From positions 124,001-188,000 of the forward strand of contig NZ_AP027058.1 in assembly GCF_027925025.1 (NCBI RefSeq): a stretch of DNA of 64,000 nt, given 5' to 3'. Both the position numbers and the translations under genes were made by a program. The notes under the pieces are model-generated. The model made no database searches, was not told the origin of the DNA, and saw nothing but the letters and a program-made list of their open reading frames with translations. Shown in pieces: positions 10,373 to 20,601 of this stretch (position 1 is the first letter of the stretch; the number at the start of each line of letters is the position of its first letter). This stretch comes from Limnohabitans sp. MORI2 (GTDB taxonomy: Bacteria > Pseudomonadota > Gammaproteobacteria > Burkholderiales > Burkholderiaceae_C).

Positions 10373-12094
10373 TTAGCCAGCTTCGGCTTCATGTGCCAAC
10401 CACTGCGCGGCCTTTTCGGCCATCATCAAGGTGGGGCTGTTGGTGTTGCCGCTGGTGATGGTGGGCATCACGCTGGCGTCGACCACGCGCAAGCCGCGCA
10501 CCACGCCGCCGCGTCCATCGCGCACACGCAATTCAGGGTCGACCACGGCCATTGGGTCGTCCATGCGGCCCATGCGCGCGGTGCCCACAGGGTGAAAGAT
10601 GGTGGTGGCGATGTCGCCAGCCAAGCGCGCCAAGTCTTCATCGGTTTGGTATTGCACGCCGGGTTTGTGCTCCTCGGGCTTGTATTTGGCGAGAGCAGGT
10701 TGCGCGGCAATGCGGCGTGTCACGCGCAGCGAGTCGGCGGCGACTTTTCGGTCGGCTTCAGTGCTCAGGTAATTGGGCGCGATCTTGGGTGCATCAGCAA
10801 ATTTAGGGCTGGTGATGTGGACCTTGCCGCGGCTGGTGGGGTTCAAGTTGCACACGCTGGCCGTGAAGGCGGGGAAGTTGTGCAGCGGCTCGCCAAACGC
10901 ATCCAAGCTCAAGGGCTGCACGTGGTACTCAATGTTGGGATAGGGCTGGTCAGGGCTGCTGCGGGTGAAGGCGCCGAGTTGTGAGGGCGCCATGCTCATG
11001 GGGCCGCTGCGTTTGAAGGCGTATTCCAAACCGATCTTGGCTTTGCCCCACCAGCTATTGGCCAGGGTGTTGAGTGTCGCGACGCCTTGCACTTTGAAGA
11101 CTGAGCGAATTTGCAAATGGTCTTGCAAATTGGCGCCCACGCCTGGCAAGTCAATGACCGGTTCGATGCCGTGTTGCTTGAGTAAATCGGCTGGGCCAAG
11201 GCCCGAGAGCTGCAAGATTTGTGGCGTGCCAATGGCCCCTGCACTCAGCACGACAGATTGTTTGGCGGTGACGGTGACGTAGCCATGCCCTGTCCACACT
11301 TCCACGCCTGTGCAGCGTTGTGTGCCATCGGCCTCGGTCTGCATGACGAGCTTGGCCACTTGCGCGGATGACCACAGCTCAAAGTTGGGGCGTGGGTAAC
11401 AGGTGGGACGCACAAACGCTTTGGCCGTGTTCCAACGCCAACCGCTCTTTTGGTTGACCTCAAAGTAGCCTACGCCTTCGTTGCTGCCACGGTTGAAATC
11501 ATCGGTGGCGGGAATGCCCGCTTGTACGGCAGCTTTCGCAAAGGCGTCCAACACATCCCAGCGCAGGCGTTGTTTTTCAATGCGCCATTCACCACCCGCG
11601 TTATGGTGGCGCAAGGTTTCGCCATAGACCGTGGTATCCGCCATCAGCACATCGCTGCGTTCGCCTTTGGCGCCGTGCAAGGCGTTGGCACCGAGGTAGT
11701 GGTCTTCGTGCAGCTTGAAGTAGGGCAAAGCGTTATCCCAACGCCAGCGGGCGTCGCCCGTGATATCGGCCCATTGGTCGTAATCACGCGCTTGTCCGCG
11801 CATGTAAATCATGCCGTTGATGCTGGAGCAACCGCCCAACACTTTGCCGCGCGGGTAGCGCAAGCTGCGACCATTCAAGCCCGCATCGGGTGCCGTGTTG
11901 TACAGCCAATCGGTGCGCGGGTTGCCAATGCAGTAGAGGTAGCCCACGGGAATGTGTACCCAGTGGTAATCATCCTTGCGACCCGCCTCAATGAGCAACA
12001 CGCGTTTGCTGGCGTTGGCGCTCAGGCGGTTGGCCAATAAGCAACCCGCAGTGCCTGCGCCGACGATGATGTAGTCAAACTGCGTGTCGCTCAT
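10373..12094 (-). CDS. GMC family FAD-dependent oxidoreductase (choline/alcohol dehydrogenase type)
   Basis: 573 residues. The N-terminal dinucleotide fold (DYIIVGAGTAGCLLANRLS, then LLIEAG) and GMC signature 1 (RYPRGKVLGGCSSINGMIY) bind FAD. Signature 2 is GAIGTPQILQLSGLGP, and the C-terminal catalytic region reads HPVGTARMG with a later VVDASVMPTITSGNTNSPT. It oxidises a primary alcohol, but the substrate is not predictable; annotation as choline dehydrogenase would be a guess. It lies 18 bases downstream of mmsA on the same strand, so the pair probably makes an aldehyde from an alcohol and then an acyl-CoA. Confidence 0.92.
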   Translation of the reverse strand: MSDTQFDYIIVGAGTAGCLLANRLSANASKRVLLIEAGRKDDYHWVHIPVGYLYCIGNPRTDWLYNTAPDAGLNGRSLRYPRGKVLGGCSSINGMIYMRGQARDYDQWADITGDARWRWDNALPYFKLHEDHYLGANALHGAKGERSDVLMADTTVYGETLRHHNAGGEWRIEKQRLRWDVLDAFAKAAVQAGIPATDDFNRGSNEGVGYFEVNQKSGWRWNTAKAFVRPTCYPRPNFELWSSAQVAKLVMQTEADGTQRCTGVEVWTGHGYVTVTAKQSVVLSAGAIGTPQILQLSGLGPADLLKQHGIEPVIDLPGVGANLQDHLQIRSVFKVQGVATLNTLANSWWGKAKIGLEYAFKRSGPMSMAPSQLGAFTRSSPDQPYPNIEYHVQPLSLDAFGEPLHNFPAFTASVCNLNPTSRGKVHITSPKFADAPKIAPNYLSTEADRKVAADSLRVTRRIAAQPALAKYKPEEHKPGVQYQTDEDLARLAGDIATTIFHPVGTARMGRMDDPMAVVDPELRVRDGRGGVVRGLRVVDASVMPTITSGNTNSPTLMMAEKAAQWLAHEAEAG

Positions 12095-12112
12095 GGGCTT
12101 GTCTCGTGGGTG

Positions 12113-13621
<1,509 letters not shown>

Positions 13622-13652
13622 GGCGAGGCCTTGTTTGTCAATGATGGAACGC

Positions 13653-13681
13653 AGTGTAGGCAGGGCTCAGGACGCGAACAA
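13653..13681 (-). promoter_or_regulatory. Candidate sigma-70 promoter of mmsA
   Basis: On the minus strand TTGTTC (13681-13676) and TACACT (13658-13653) are separated by exactly 17 bases, which would start transcription about 25 bases before the mmsA ATG. The LysR-type inverted repeat lies just upstream, as expected for an activator site. Only sequence similarity supports this. Confidence 0.45.
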
Positions 13682-13696
13682 GACAGAAAGTCTGAA

Positions 13697-13724
13697 TTGA
13701 TTGTTCAAAATAGTGAACAATCAA
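13697..13724. promoter_or_regulatory. Perfect inverted repeat, likely LysR operator
   Basis: Arms TTGATTGTTCA (13697-13707) and its exact complement TGAACAATCAA (13714-13724) flank a six-base AAATAG centre. It contains the T-N11-A pattern of LysR-type sites, ends three bases before the LysR ATG, and sits about 15 bases upstream of the candidate mmsA -35. It could therefore block the regulator's own translation start region or promoter while activating mmsA. Confidence 0.7.
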
Positions 13725-13727
13725 ACC

Positions 13728-14666
13728 ATGAATGAACAAAAAATCAGCGAGCTTTGGCATCACTTGCATTGGCTGAGTGTGTTGGCGCAACAAGGTAGCT
13801 ATACCGCTGCGGCTGCACGCCTAGGCGTGAGCAAAGCGGCCATGAGTCAACGCATTGCCGAACTCGAACGCGCGGCGCGCGTGCCCTTGGTGCAGCGCAC
13901 CACCCGCAGCGTGCGCTTGACGGAAGCTGGGCAGCGCTTGGTGGACGACACGCGCGCGTCCTTTGAACAAATCGAACACAGCTTTGCGCAAGTGCGTGAC
14001 TTGGCTGGTGTGCCCAGCGGCTTGTTGCGCGTCACGGCCCCCGTGGCCTTTGCCCGTCAACAACTTGCCCCGCGTTTGGCCGATTTTTTGCGCGAATACC
14101 CAGACGTGCGGCTAGAGCTCGATATGTCCGACCGACTCAGCAGCTTGGCCACCGAGGGCTTTGACTTGGCCATTCGTCACACCGCTCGCCCGCCCGACAC
14201 GCATGTGGCGTGGACCTTGTGCAAAACGCACTCGGTGCTGGTGGCCAGCAAAACCTATTTGCGCCGTGCGGGCATGCCGCAAACCCCCGCTGATTTGCAC
14301 GCGCACAACTGCCTGCATTACCTGCGCGCGCAAGACACGCCCACTTGGACCTTGGCGCGCGTCAAGGGAAAAGCCAAAGAAGAACGCGTCACCGTGCCCG
14401 TGACGGGACAGCTCGCTGCCAACAACAGCGAGGCTTTGCGCGAGGCTGCGTTGACAGGCCTGGGCATTGCGCTGCTGCCCGACTTCAGCGCGCAAGCAGC
14501 CTTACAGCAAGGAAAGTTGGTTCAGGTGTTGCCCGATTGGCAGCCGGTGGGCGCGTTTGCAGAGCAGCTGTATGCCATTCGACCCTATTCGCCCCATGTG
14601 CCGCGTGCGGTGGCGGCGTTTGTTGACTATCTGCGCAAGTCCTTGGCCGAGGGCTTTGCCGCTTAA
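13728..14666 (+). CDS. LysR family transcriptional regulator (divergent to mmsA)
   Basis: 312 residues. An N-terminal winged helix-turn-helix at about 10-70 (GSYTAAAARLGVSKAAMSQRIAELE in pieces) is followed by the LysR effector domain. I use the ATG at 13728; an in-frame TTG at 13701 would lie inside the inverted repeat. No Shine-Dalgarno sequence precedes the ATG, so initiation may be weak or leaderless. Position and the operator-like repeat argue that it controls the mmsA-GMC operon and itself. The effector is unknown but is probably a metabolite of that pathway. Confidence 0.92.
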   Translation: MNEQKISELWHHLHWLSVLAQQGSYTAAAARLGVSKAAMSQRIAELERAARVPLVQRTTRSVRLTEAGQRLVDDTRASFEQIEHSFAQVRDLAGVPSGLLRVTAPVAFARQQLAPRLADFLREYPDVRLELDMSDRLSSLATEGFDLAIRHTARPPDTHVAWTLCKTHSVLVASKTYLRRAGMPQTPADLHAHNCLHYLRAQDTPTWTLARVKGKAKEERVTVPVTGQLAANNSEALREAALTGLGIALLPDFSAQAALQQGKLVQVLPDWQPVGAFAEQLYAIRPYSPHVPRAVAAFVDYLRKSLAEGFAA

Positions 14667-14684
14667 TTGCACGGTGGCGAGGCG

Positions 14685-15431
14685 CTAACGCCCGCCCGAA
14701 ATTTCCATCAAGCTCATCGTGGTGTAGCTGGATGCATCGCTGAGCAACCACACGATGGCTTGTGCCACTTCTTCAGAGGTGCCCCCGCGTTGCATAGGCA
14801 CCAAGTGCGCCAAGTCGCGCACACGATTGGGCAAGCCGCCTGAGGCGTGGATGTCTGTGTCAATCAAGCCGGGGCGTACCGCGTTCACGCGAATGCCCTC
14901 GTTAGCCACTTCTTTGGCCAGGCCAATGGTGAAGGCGTCGATGGCGCTCTTCGCTGCGGCGTAATCCACGTATTGGCCGGGTGCGCCCAAGCGTGCTGCA
15001 GCGCTCGACACGTTGACGATGCTGCCGCCCGAGCCGCCGTGTGCCGTGCTCATGCGCTTGACGGCTTCGCGGGCGCAGGCAAATGAGCCCAACACGTTGA
15101 TGCGCATCATGCGCTCCCACCTGGCCCAACTTTGCGCCTCCACCTTGGCGGTGACATCCACCACGCCAGCGTTGTTGACGAGGCCTGAAATACGCCCCAA
15201 CTGGCGGTCTACCTCCGCAAACATGCGTAAGACTTGCACTTCGTCGCCCACATCCGCTTGTACAGCGATGGCGGTGCCGCCGGTGTCTTGAATTTGCTGA
15301 ACCACGCGCTCAGCAGCCGTCGAATTGTTGGCGTAATTCACAGCCACGGCCCAACCTTGTTGAGCGGCCAGCAAGGCGGTAGCAGCGCCAATGCCACGGC
15401 TAGCGCCTGTGATCAATAGGATGGGCTTCAT
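14685..15431 (-). CDS. SDR family NAD(P)-dependent oxidoreductase
   Basis: 248 residues of the classical short-chain dehydrogenase type. The cofactor motif TGASRGIGAAT is at 8-18, NNAG at about 87, the catalytic serine in NVSSAAARLG, and YAAAK (Tyr/Lys) follows after PGQYVD. The C-terminus MSLMEISGGR is usual for glucose dehydrogenase or FabG-like members; the substrate is not predictable. A good AGGAGA ribosome site stands five bases before the ATG. It is convergent with the LysR gene and divergent from the dienelactone hydrolase gene. Confidence 0.92.
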   Translation of the reverse strand: MKPILLITGASRGIGAATALLAAQQGWAVAVNYANNSTAAERVVQQIQDTGGTAIAVQADVGDEVQVLRMFAEVDRQLGRISGLVNNAGVVDVTAKVEAQSWARWERMMRINVLGSFACAREAVKRMSTAHGGSGGSIVNVSSAAARLGAPGQYVDYAAAKSAIDAFTIGLAKEVANEGIRVNAVRPGLIDTDIHASGGLPNRVRDLAHLVPMQRGGTSEEVAQAIVWLLSDASSYTTMSLMEISGGR

Positions 15432-15489
15432 GTGTGTCTCCTGTGTGCGTGCGTGACGTGCCTATGAACGGCACGATACACCGATGAGT

Positions 15490-15519
15490 TTGAAAAACGA
15501 GTAACCTGTTTGATATTGA
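15490..15519 (+). promoter_or_regulatory. Candidate promoter of the dienelactone hydrolase gene
   Basis: TTGAAA (15490-15495) and TATTGA (15514-15519) are spaced by 18 bases. The predicted start lies about 20 bases before the ATG at 15547. The -10 match is only moderate. Confidence 0.35.
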
Positions 15520-15546
15520 CTTTAAAAAACTTTGAGAGAGGCTTTT

Positions 15547-16230
15547 ATGACCGTTCGACTCCACGCCGCCGATGGCTTTGAATTTCCCGCTTATGTGGCA
15601 CAACCTAAAGGCACACCTAAAGGAGCCATCGTGGTGCTGCAAGAAATTTTTGGAGTCAATGCCCACATTCGCGAAGTAGTGGATGGTTATGCGGCCCAAG
15701 GTTATTTGGCGGTTGCGCCAGCCACATTCCATCGGGCCAAACATGGCGTGGAGTTGGGCTACACGCCCGACGATATGCAAGCGGGCATGGTGTTGAAGTC
15801 TGCGATTGAAGCCTTGCCCGCGCCTGGCGTGATGGCCGATGTGCAAGCCGCGGTGGACTATGCCGCTAAAACCAGTGGCGGCAAGGTGGGCCTTGTTGGG
15901 TATTGCTGGGGCGGTTTGCTCACTTGGCGTGCGGCGGCATTGGTGAAGGGCTTGAGCGCGGCGGTGCCGTACTACGGCGGTGGATCAACCACAGATGAAG
16001 AAATTGCGCGTCATGCCAACTGCCCCGTGTTGGCCCATTACGCCGAAGAGGACCACTGGATTCCGCTGGAAACGGTGGATAAATTTAAGCAAGCCCATCT
16101 AGAGGTGGAGGTGCACTTGTATCCAGCCCATCACGGTTTCAATTGCGACCATCGTGGGGCGTATCAAGAAGAGTCGGCCAAGCTTGCTTTAAAACGCACC
16201 TTGGCGTTCTTCGCTAAGCATGTGGGCTAA
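15547..16230 (+). CDS. Dienelactone hydrolase family protein
   Basis: 227 residues of alpha/beta hydrolase fold with the DLH triad: C120 in GYCWGG, an aspartate in HYAEEDHWIP, and a histidine in PAHHGFNCD. E33 in LQEIFGVN is the residue that activates the cysteine in this family. The classical enzyme hydrolyses dienelactone in chlorocatechol breakdown, but most genomic homologues have unknown esterase roles, and there are no aromatic-pathway genes nearby. Start at ATG 15547, behind GAGAGAGG; a TTG at 15532 would include that ribosome site. Confidence 0.9.
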   Translation: MTVRLHAADGFEFPAYVAQPKGTPKGAIVVLQEIFGVNAHIREVVDGYAAQGYLAVAPATFHRAKHGVELGYTPDDMQAGMVLKSAIEALPAPGVMADVQAAVDYAAKTSGGKVGLVGYCWGGLLTWRAAALVKGLSAAVPYYGGGSTTDEEIARHANCPVLAHYAEEDHWIPLETVDKFKQAHLEVEVHLYPAHHGFNCDHRGAYQEESAKLALKRTLAFFAKHVG

Positions 16231-16233
16231 GGT

Positions 16234-16808
16234 TCAGCGCATCGATGTCGTGTTGCGCAAGCTGCGCAACACGCTCATGGTGGTGTGAAACAAGGCCACC
16301 ACGACAAAGCAGCCCATGAAGTCGCCCAATGCCATGGCTGCACTTTTTTGCCAAAGCTCTTCGCTGCTGGTGATGCCTTGCGTCCAGTAAAGCCAGTTGT
16401 GCACCACGCCGTTGAGCGCGCTGGCTGCAAGTGATAGCCACACGATGTGGTGGTAGCGAAGATTGCTCAAGTCGCGCTCGATGTGCAGCACATGCATCAA
16501 GCCAAACGCAGCGATGGGATAGGTCATCAAACTCACCACCGCAAAGTAGATGACAGAAGACATGGGTTTGTCAGGCCAGATGCCAAAACCCAGGTAAATC
16601 CCAACCACCAGCAGACCCAAAATCGCGGGTAAACGGCCGACCAGCACCGCAAGCAACTTCACCCCAGCTGGCAAGAACAGCAAGCTGATGCCGGCGGCGT
16701 AAACGAATTGCTCGTCAAAGTATTGGTTCAGTCGAAATGACAAACTGAACAAAAGACCCGAAGCCACGGCAGTGGCGATGTGCGACCAGCGAACCTCGGG
16801 GATGGACA

Positions 16809-16809
<1 letters not shown>
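16234..16809 (-). CDS. MASE1-like integral membrane protein, no output domain
   Basis: 191 residues, almost entirely membrane-embedded with about six helices. The pattern LLFLPAGVKLLAVLVGRLPA and the closing MALGDFMGCFVVVAL resemble the MASE1 sensor module, but no GGDEF, kinase or other output domain follows. Function is unknown. The ATG at 16809 overlaps the hemB stop (TGATG), so it is translationally coupled to hemB. A heme- or oxygen-related role is possible only by association. Confidence 0.65.
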
Positions 16810-17846
<1,037 letters not shown>

Positions 17847-17854
17847 TCACCTAG

Positions 17855-18010
17855 GTGCAGAGGGGAGTGTTAGCCCCAATGAGCAGATGGGCAGTGTTTG
17901 TTAGATTGCTTTCGGGCAGCTTGCTGCTCCCCGCTTTTCCTCCCTAGGCGGGCGCTTGGCGCGTCAAAACGCTGAAGCGACTTGGCCCGACCTTGTGTCG
18001 GGCTTTTTTT
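17855..18010 (+). ncRNA. Candidate structured small RNA or hemJ leader
   Basis: Between hemB and hemJ there is no protein, but several short stems follow one another on the plus strand: GGGCAGC/GCTGCTC near 17914-17930, GCGT/ACGC at about 17960-17971, CGC-TGAA-GCG, and finally a rho-independent terminator. It is not 6S, SRP, RNase P or tmRNA, since I find none of their signature sequences. The 5' end is a guess. It could be a free small RNA or an attenuated leader of hemJ. Confidence 0.35.
17985..18010 (+). terminator. Rho-independent terminator 22 bases before hemJ
   Basis: A seven-base stem GCCCGAC/GTCGGGC with a five-base loop is followed by seven thymines. No plus-strand gene ends upstream within reach, as hemB runs the other way. 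It must therefore end an unannotated transcript or attenuate hemJ. Confidence 0.8.
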
Positions 18011-18031
18011 GTGCGCGGCTAAACTGGCCAC

Positions 18032-18463
18032 ATGCTTTGGATCAAATCTTTTCACATCATCTTTGTGGCCAGCTGGTTTGCGGGCTTGTTTTACTTGCCT
18101 CGCATTTTTGTGAATTTAGCGATGGTGTCAGAAGGGTCTGAGGCTGAAGAGGCGCGTTTGCTGTTGATGGCGCGCAAGCTGATGCGGTTCACCACCTTGC
18201 TGATGGTGCCGGCCGTGGCTTTAGGGCTGGTGCTGTGGTTGTATTACGGCATCGGTTTGTTGGGTGTGGGCAATGGCTGGATGCATGCCAAGCTGACCAT
18301 CGTTTTGCTGGTGCTGGGTTACCACCACGCCTGTGGTCGCTTGCTTCGCAAGTTTGAAGCACGCGCCAACACACGCGGGCATGTGTGGTTTCGCTGGTTC
18401 AACGAGGTTCCCGTGGTGTTGCTCACCTTGGCGGTGATTCTGGTTGTGGTGAAACCTTTCTAA
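18032..18463 (+). CDS. hemJ: Protoporphyrinogen oxidase HemJ (UPF0093/CopD family)
   Basis: 143 residues with four membrane helices. The N-terminus MLWIKSFHIIFVASWFAGLF is the HemJ signature, with the conserved His8. HemJ oxidises protoporphyrinogen IX to protoporphyrin IX in bacteria lacking HemG or HemY, coupled to the respiratory chain. After YLPRIFV this copy reads NLAM where most have YHAM, so one frequently conserved histidine is absent. Its neighbour hemB supports the heme assignment. Confidence 0.88.
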   Translation: MLWIKSFHIIFVASWFAGLFYLPRIFVNLAMVSEGSEAEEARLLLMARKLMRFTTLLMVPAVALGLVLWLYYGIGLLGVGNGWMHAKLTIVLLVLGYHHACGRLLRKFEARANTRGHVWFRWFNEVPVVLLTLAVILVVVKPF

Positions 18464-18478
18464 GCGAGCGACCGGACC

Positions 18479-19576
18479 ATGCGCAAAACTTCCGCTTGGC
18501 CCCTCTCGCAGATGTGCGTGGCGTTGATCGTCTACGCCAGCTTGTATCCGTTTGACCATTGGCGCGATCAAGGCATTTGGACATGGTCATTTTTGACCGC
18601 GCCATGGCCTAAATATTGGTTGGGTTTTGATGTGGTGGCCAATGTGTTGGGCTACGCCCCGCTGGGCTTCTTTTTGACGCTGAGTGCCATGCGCATGGGC
18701 TGGCAAACGCGTGAGGTTTTGCTCTCTACGTTGGCGGCGGCGGTGCTGTCGTTGACCATGGAAGGTTTACAAAGCTACTTGCCTGCGCGCGTGCCCTCGC
18801 TGCCAGATTTTTTGCTCAACACCTTGGGCGCTTTCATCGGTGCGGTTCTAGCAAATTCACTTGAGCATTTGGGGTTGTTGCGTCGCTGGAGCCAATTCCG
18901 TGAGCGATGGTTTGTACGCGACGCGTATATGGCGTTGGTGTTGATGGCGGTGTGGCCTGCAGCACTGTTGTTTCCCGTCGCTGTGCCGTTAGGGCTTGGG
19001 CAAGTGTGGGAGCGTGTGGAAGATGCGCTGACCAGCGCATTTGAAGCCACGCCATTTGAAGACTGGATTCCGTTGCGTGCCTTTGAGCTTGAGCCTTTGC
19101 TGCCCGGCGCTGAGTTGTTGTGCGTGATGTTGGGATTGCTCGTGCCGTGCTTGCTGGGCTTTGGAGTGATCCGTCAGGCAGGGCAGCGCTTTGTTTATCT
19201 CTTGGTGATCTTGGCGATGGCGATGGGAATGAGTGCCTTGTCGGCAGCGCTGAGTTATGGCCCCGCGCATGCTTGGACTTGGTTGGACCTGCCCGTGACC
19301 TTAGGGCTGGTTTTTGGTTGCGTTGTGGCGTTGGTGTTTTTGCCTTTGTCGGCGCGCGCGGCATGGGCGTTTTTATTGCTGGCCGTGTTGGTGCAGCAGA
19401 GTGTGCTCAATCAATCGCCTGAAAGCGCCTACTTTGCGCAGACTTTGCAAACGTGGGAGCAAGGGCGGTTCATCCGTTTCCATGGCTTGGTGCAATGGCT
19501 GGGTTGGCTTTGGCCCTATGCGGTGTTGATGCTGGCGCTGGTGCGCCTGTCGCGTGAGCGCAGCACGCAAAACTAA
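18479..19576 (+). CDS. VanZ family membrane protein
   Basis: 365 residues. The first 130 form a VanZ-like domain (YASLYPFDHW, then DVVANVLGYAPLGFFL, EGLQSYLPARVPSLPDFLLNTLGAFIG in sections). The rest is five or so extra membrane helices. VanZ-like proteins are linked to teicoplanin resistance in one well-known case but mostly have no known role, so resistance should not be assumed. It follows hemJ by 15 bases and may share its transcript. Confidence 0.85.
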   Translation: MRKTSAWPLSQMCVALIVYASLYPFDHWRDQGIWTWSFLTAPWPKYWLGFDVVANVLGYAPLGFFLTLSAMRMGWQTREVLLSTLAAAVLSLTMEGLQSYLPARVPSLPDFLLNTLGAFIGAVLANSLEHLGLLRRWSQFRERWFVRDAYMALVLMAVWPAALLFPVAVPLGLGQVWERVEDALTSAFEATPFEDWIPLRAFELEPLLPGAELLCVMLGLLVPCLLGFGVIRQAGQRFVYLLVILAMAMGMSALSAALSYGPAHAWTWLDLPVTLGLVFGCVVALVFLPLSARAAWAFLLLAVLVQQSVLNQSPESAYFAQTLQTWEQGRFIRFHGLVQWLGWLWPYAVLMLALVRLSRERSTQN

Positions 19577-19586
19577 AATCCTTTGT

Positions 19587-19922
19587 ATGACCCAAACCTC
19601 GTATTACAAACACCACATTTTTTTCTGCCTCAACCAGCGCGACAACGGCCAAGATTGCTGTGCCAATCACGGTGCGCAAGAAGCGTTTGAGCATTGCAAA
19701 TCGCAAGTCAAAGCGGCAGGTCTCGCCGGCGTAGGCGGCGTGCGTGTAAACAAGGCCGGATGTTTAGACCGCTGCGCAGGCGGCCCCGTGGCCGTGGTGT
19801 ACCCAGAAGGTGTTTGGTACACCGTGATGGACAACGCCGATGTGGATGAGATTGTGCAAAGCCATTTGAAAAATGGCCAAGTCGTGGAGCGATTGTTGGT
19901 GCCAGCCAACGTGGGGCGCTAA
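19587..19922 (+). CDS. Thioredoxin-like [2Fe-2S] ferredoxin
   Basis: 111 residues. Cysteines at 14, 24/25, 59 and 63 (FFCLNQRDNGQDCC, then AGCLDRCAGGP) match the thioredoxin-fold [2Fe-2S] ferredoxin family related to the NuoE C-terminal domain. It is probably a small electron carrier; its partner is unknown. The start is the ATG at 19587, ten bases after the VanZ-like gene. The next gene begins four bases after its stop, so the three form a likely operon. Confidence 0.88.
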   Translation: MTQTSYYKHHIFFCLNQRDNGQDCCANHGAQEAFEHCKSQVKAAGLAGVGGVRVNKAGCLDRCAGGPVAVVYPEGVWYTVMDNADVDEIVQSHLKNGQVVERLLVPANVGR

Positions 19923-19925
19923 ACC

Positions 19926-20549
19926 ATGAATTCACAAACTCAAAAAATCACCTTGCAAGGTGAAGCAGGTGTGATCGAAGCATTGCGTGACGAGCCTGAA
20001 GGTGCATCGCGCGGTGTGGCCATCGTGGCGCATCCGCATCCGCTGTTTGGCGGCACGATGGACAACAAAGTGGTGCAAACCTTGGCGCGCGCTTTTGTGC
20101 AGTGCGGTTGGACCGTGGTGCGTTTTAACTTTCGTGGCGTAGGCGCATCTGCTGGCGAGCACGACGCAGGCGCGGGTGAAGCGCGTGACTTTTTGCGTGT
20201 GGTCGAGCAAGTGGCTCCCAGTGGGCCTTTGGCCATTGCAGGCTTTTCGTTTGGTTCGTTTGTCGCGAGTCATGCGTTGGCTGAGTTGCAAGCGCATCGA
20301 ACGATTGAAAAAGTGGCGTTTATCGGCACGGCAGCACAGCGGTTCACCGTGGCACCGATTGCCCCCGAGCTGCACGACAAAACCTTGGTGGTGCACGGCG
20401 AGCAAGATGACACCGTGTCATTGGCCTCGGTTATGGATTGGGCGCGTCCGCAAAGCCTGCCTGTGACGGTGGTGCCAGGTGGCGGTCATTTCTTTCATGG
20501 ACAATTGCCGCTTCTGAAGAATTTGGTGGTCCGTCATTTGCAGGGCTAA
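19926..20549 (+). CDS. Alpha/beta hydrolase
   Basis: 207 residues with the family hallmark HPHPLFGGTMDNKVV near the N-terminus, the nucleophile serine in AGFSFGSF, a distal aspartate in HGEQDDTV, and the histidine in PGGGHFFHGQL. The family contains esterases and acyl hydrolases of unknown substrate. It sits directly behind the ferredoxin gene. Confidence 0.88.
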   Translation: MNSQTQKITLQGEAGVIEALRDEPEGASRGVAIVAHPHPLFGGTMDNKVVQTLARAFVQCGWTVVRFNFRGVGASAGEHDAGAGEARDFLRVVEQVAPSGPLAIAGFSFGSFVASHALAELQAHRTIEKVAFIGTAAQRFTVAPIAPELHDKTLVVHGEQDDTVSLASVMDWARPQSLPVTVVPGGGHFFHGQLPLLKNLVVRHLQG

Positions 20550-20601
20550 GCTTTGCGTGACGCGCTCAATTCTTTTGCTCGTTTTTCACTCCTAGGCCGC
20601 C

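Noticed and set aside
17855..18010. 6S RNA, SRP RNA or tmRNA between hemB and hemJ
   Set aside because: No closing stem of 6S, no GGAAGGAAGCAGC-like SRP loop and no tmRNA ends; recorded only as a candidate RNA.
17870..18055. Basic 61-residue minus-strand frame in the hemB-hemJ gap
   Set aside because: No ribosome site or family resemblance, and it runs through the terminator; better explained as part of the structured RNA region.
18479..19576. Glycopeptide resistance from the VanZ-like gene
   Set aside because: VanZ-like domains are widespread with no resistance role, and no van genes are present.
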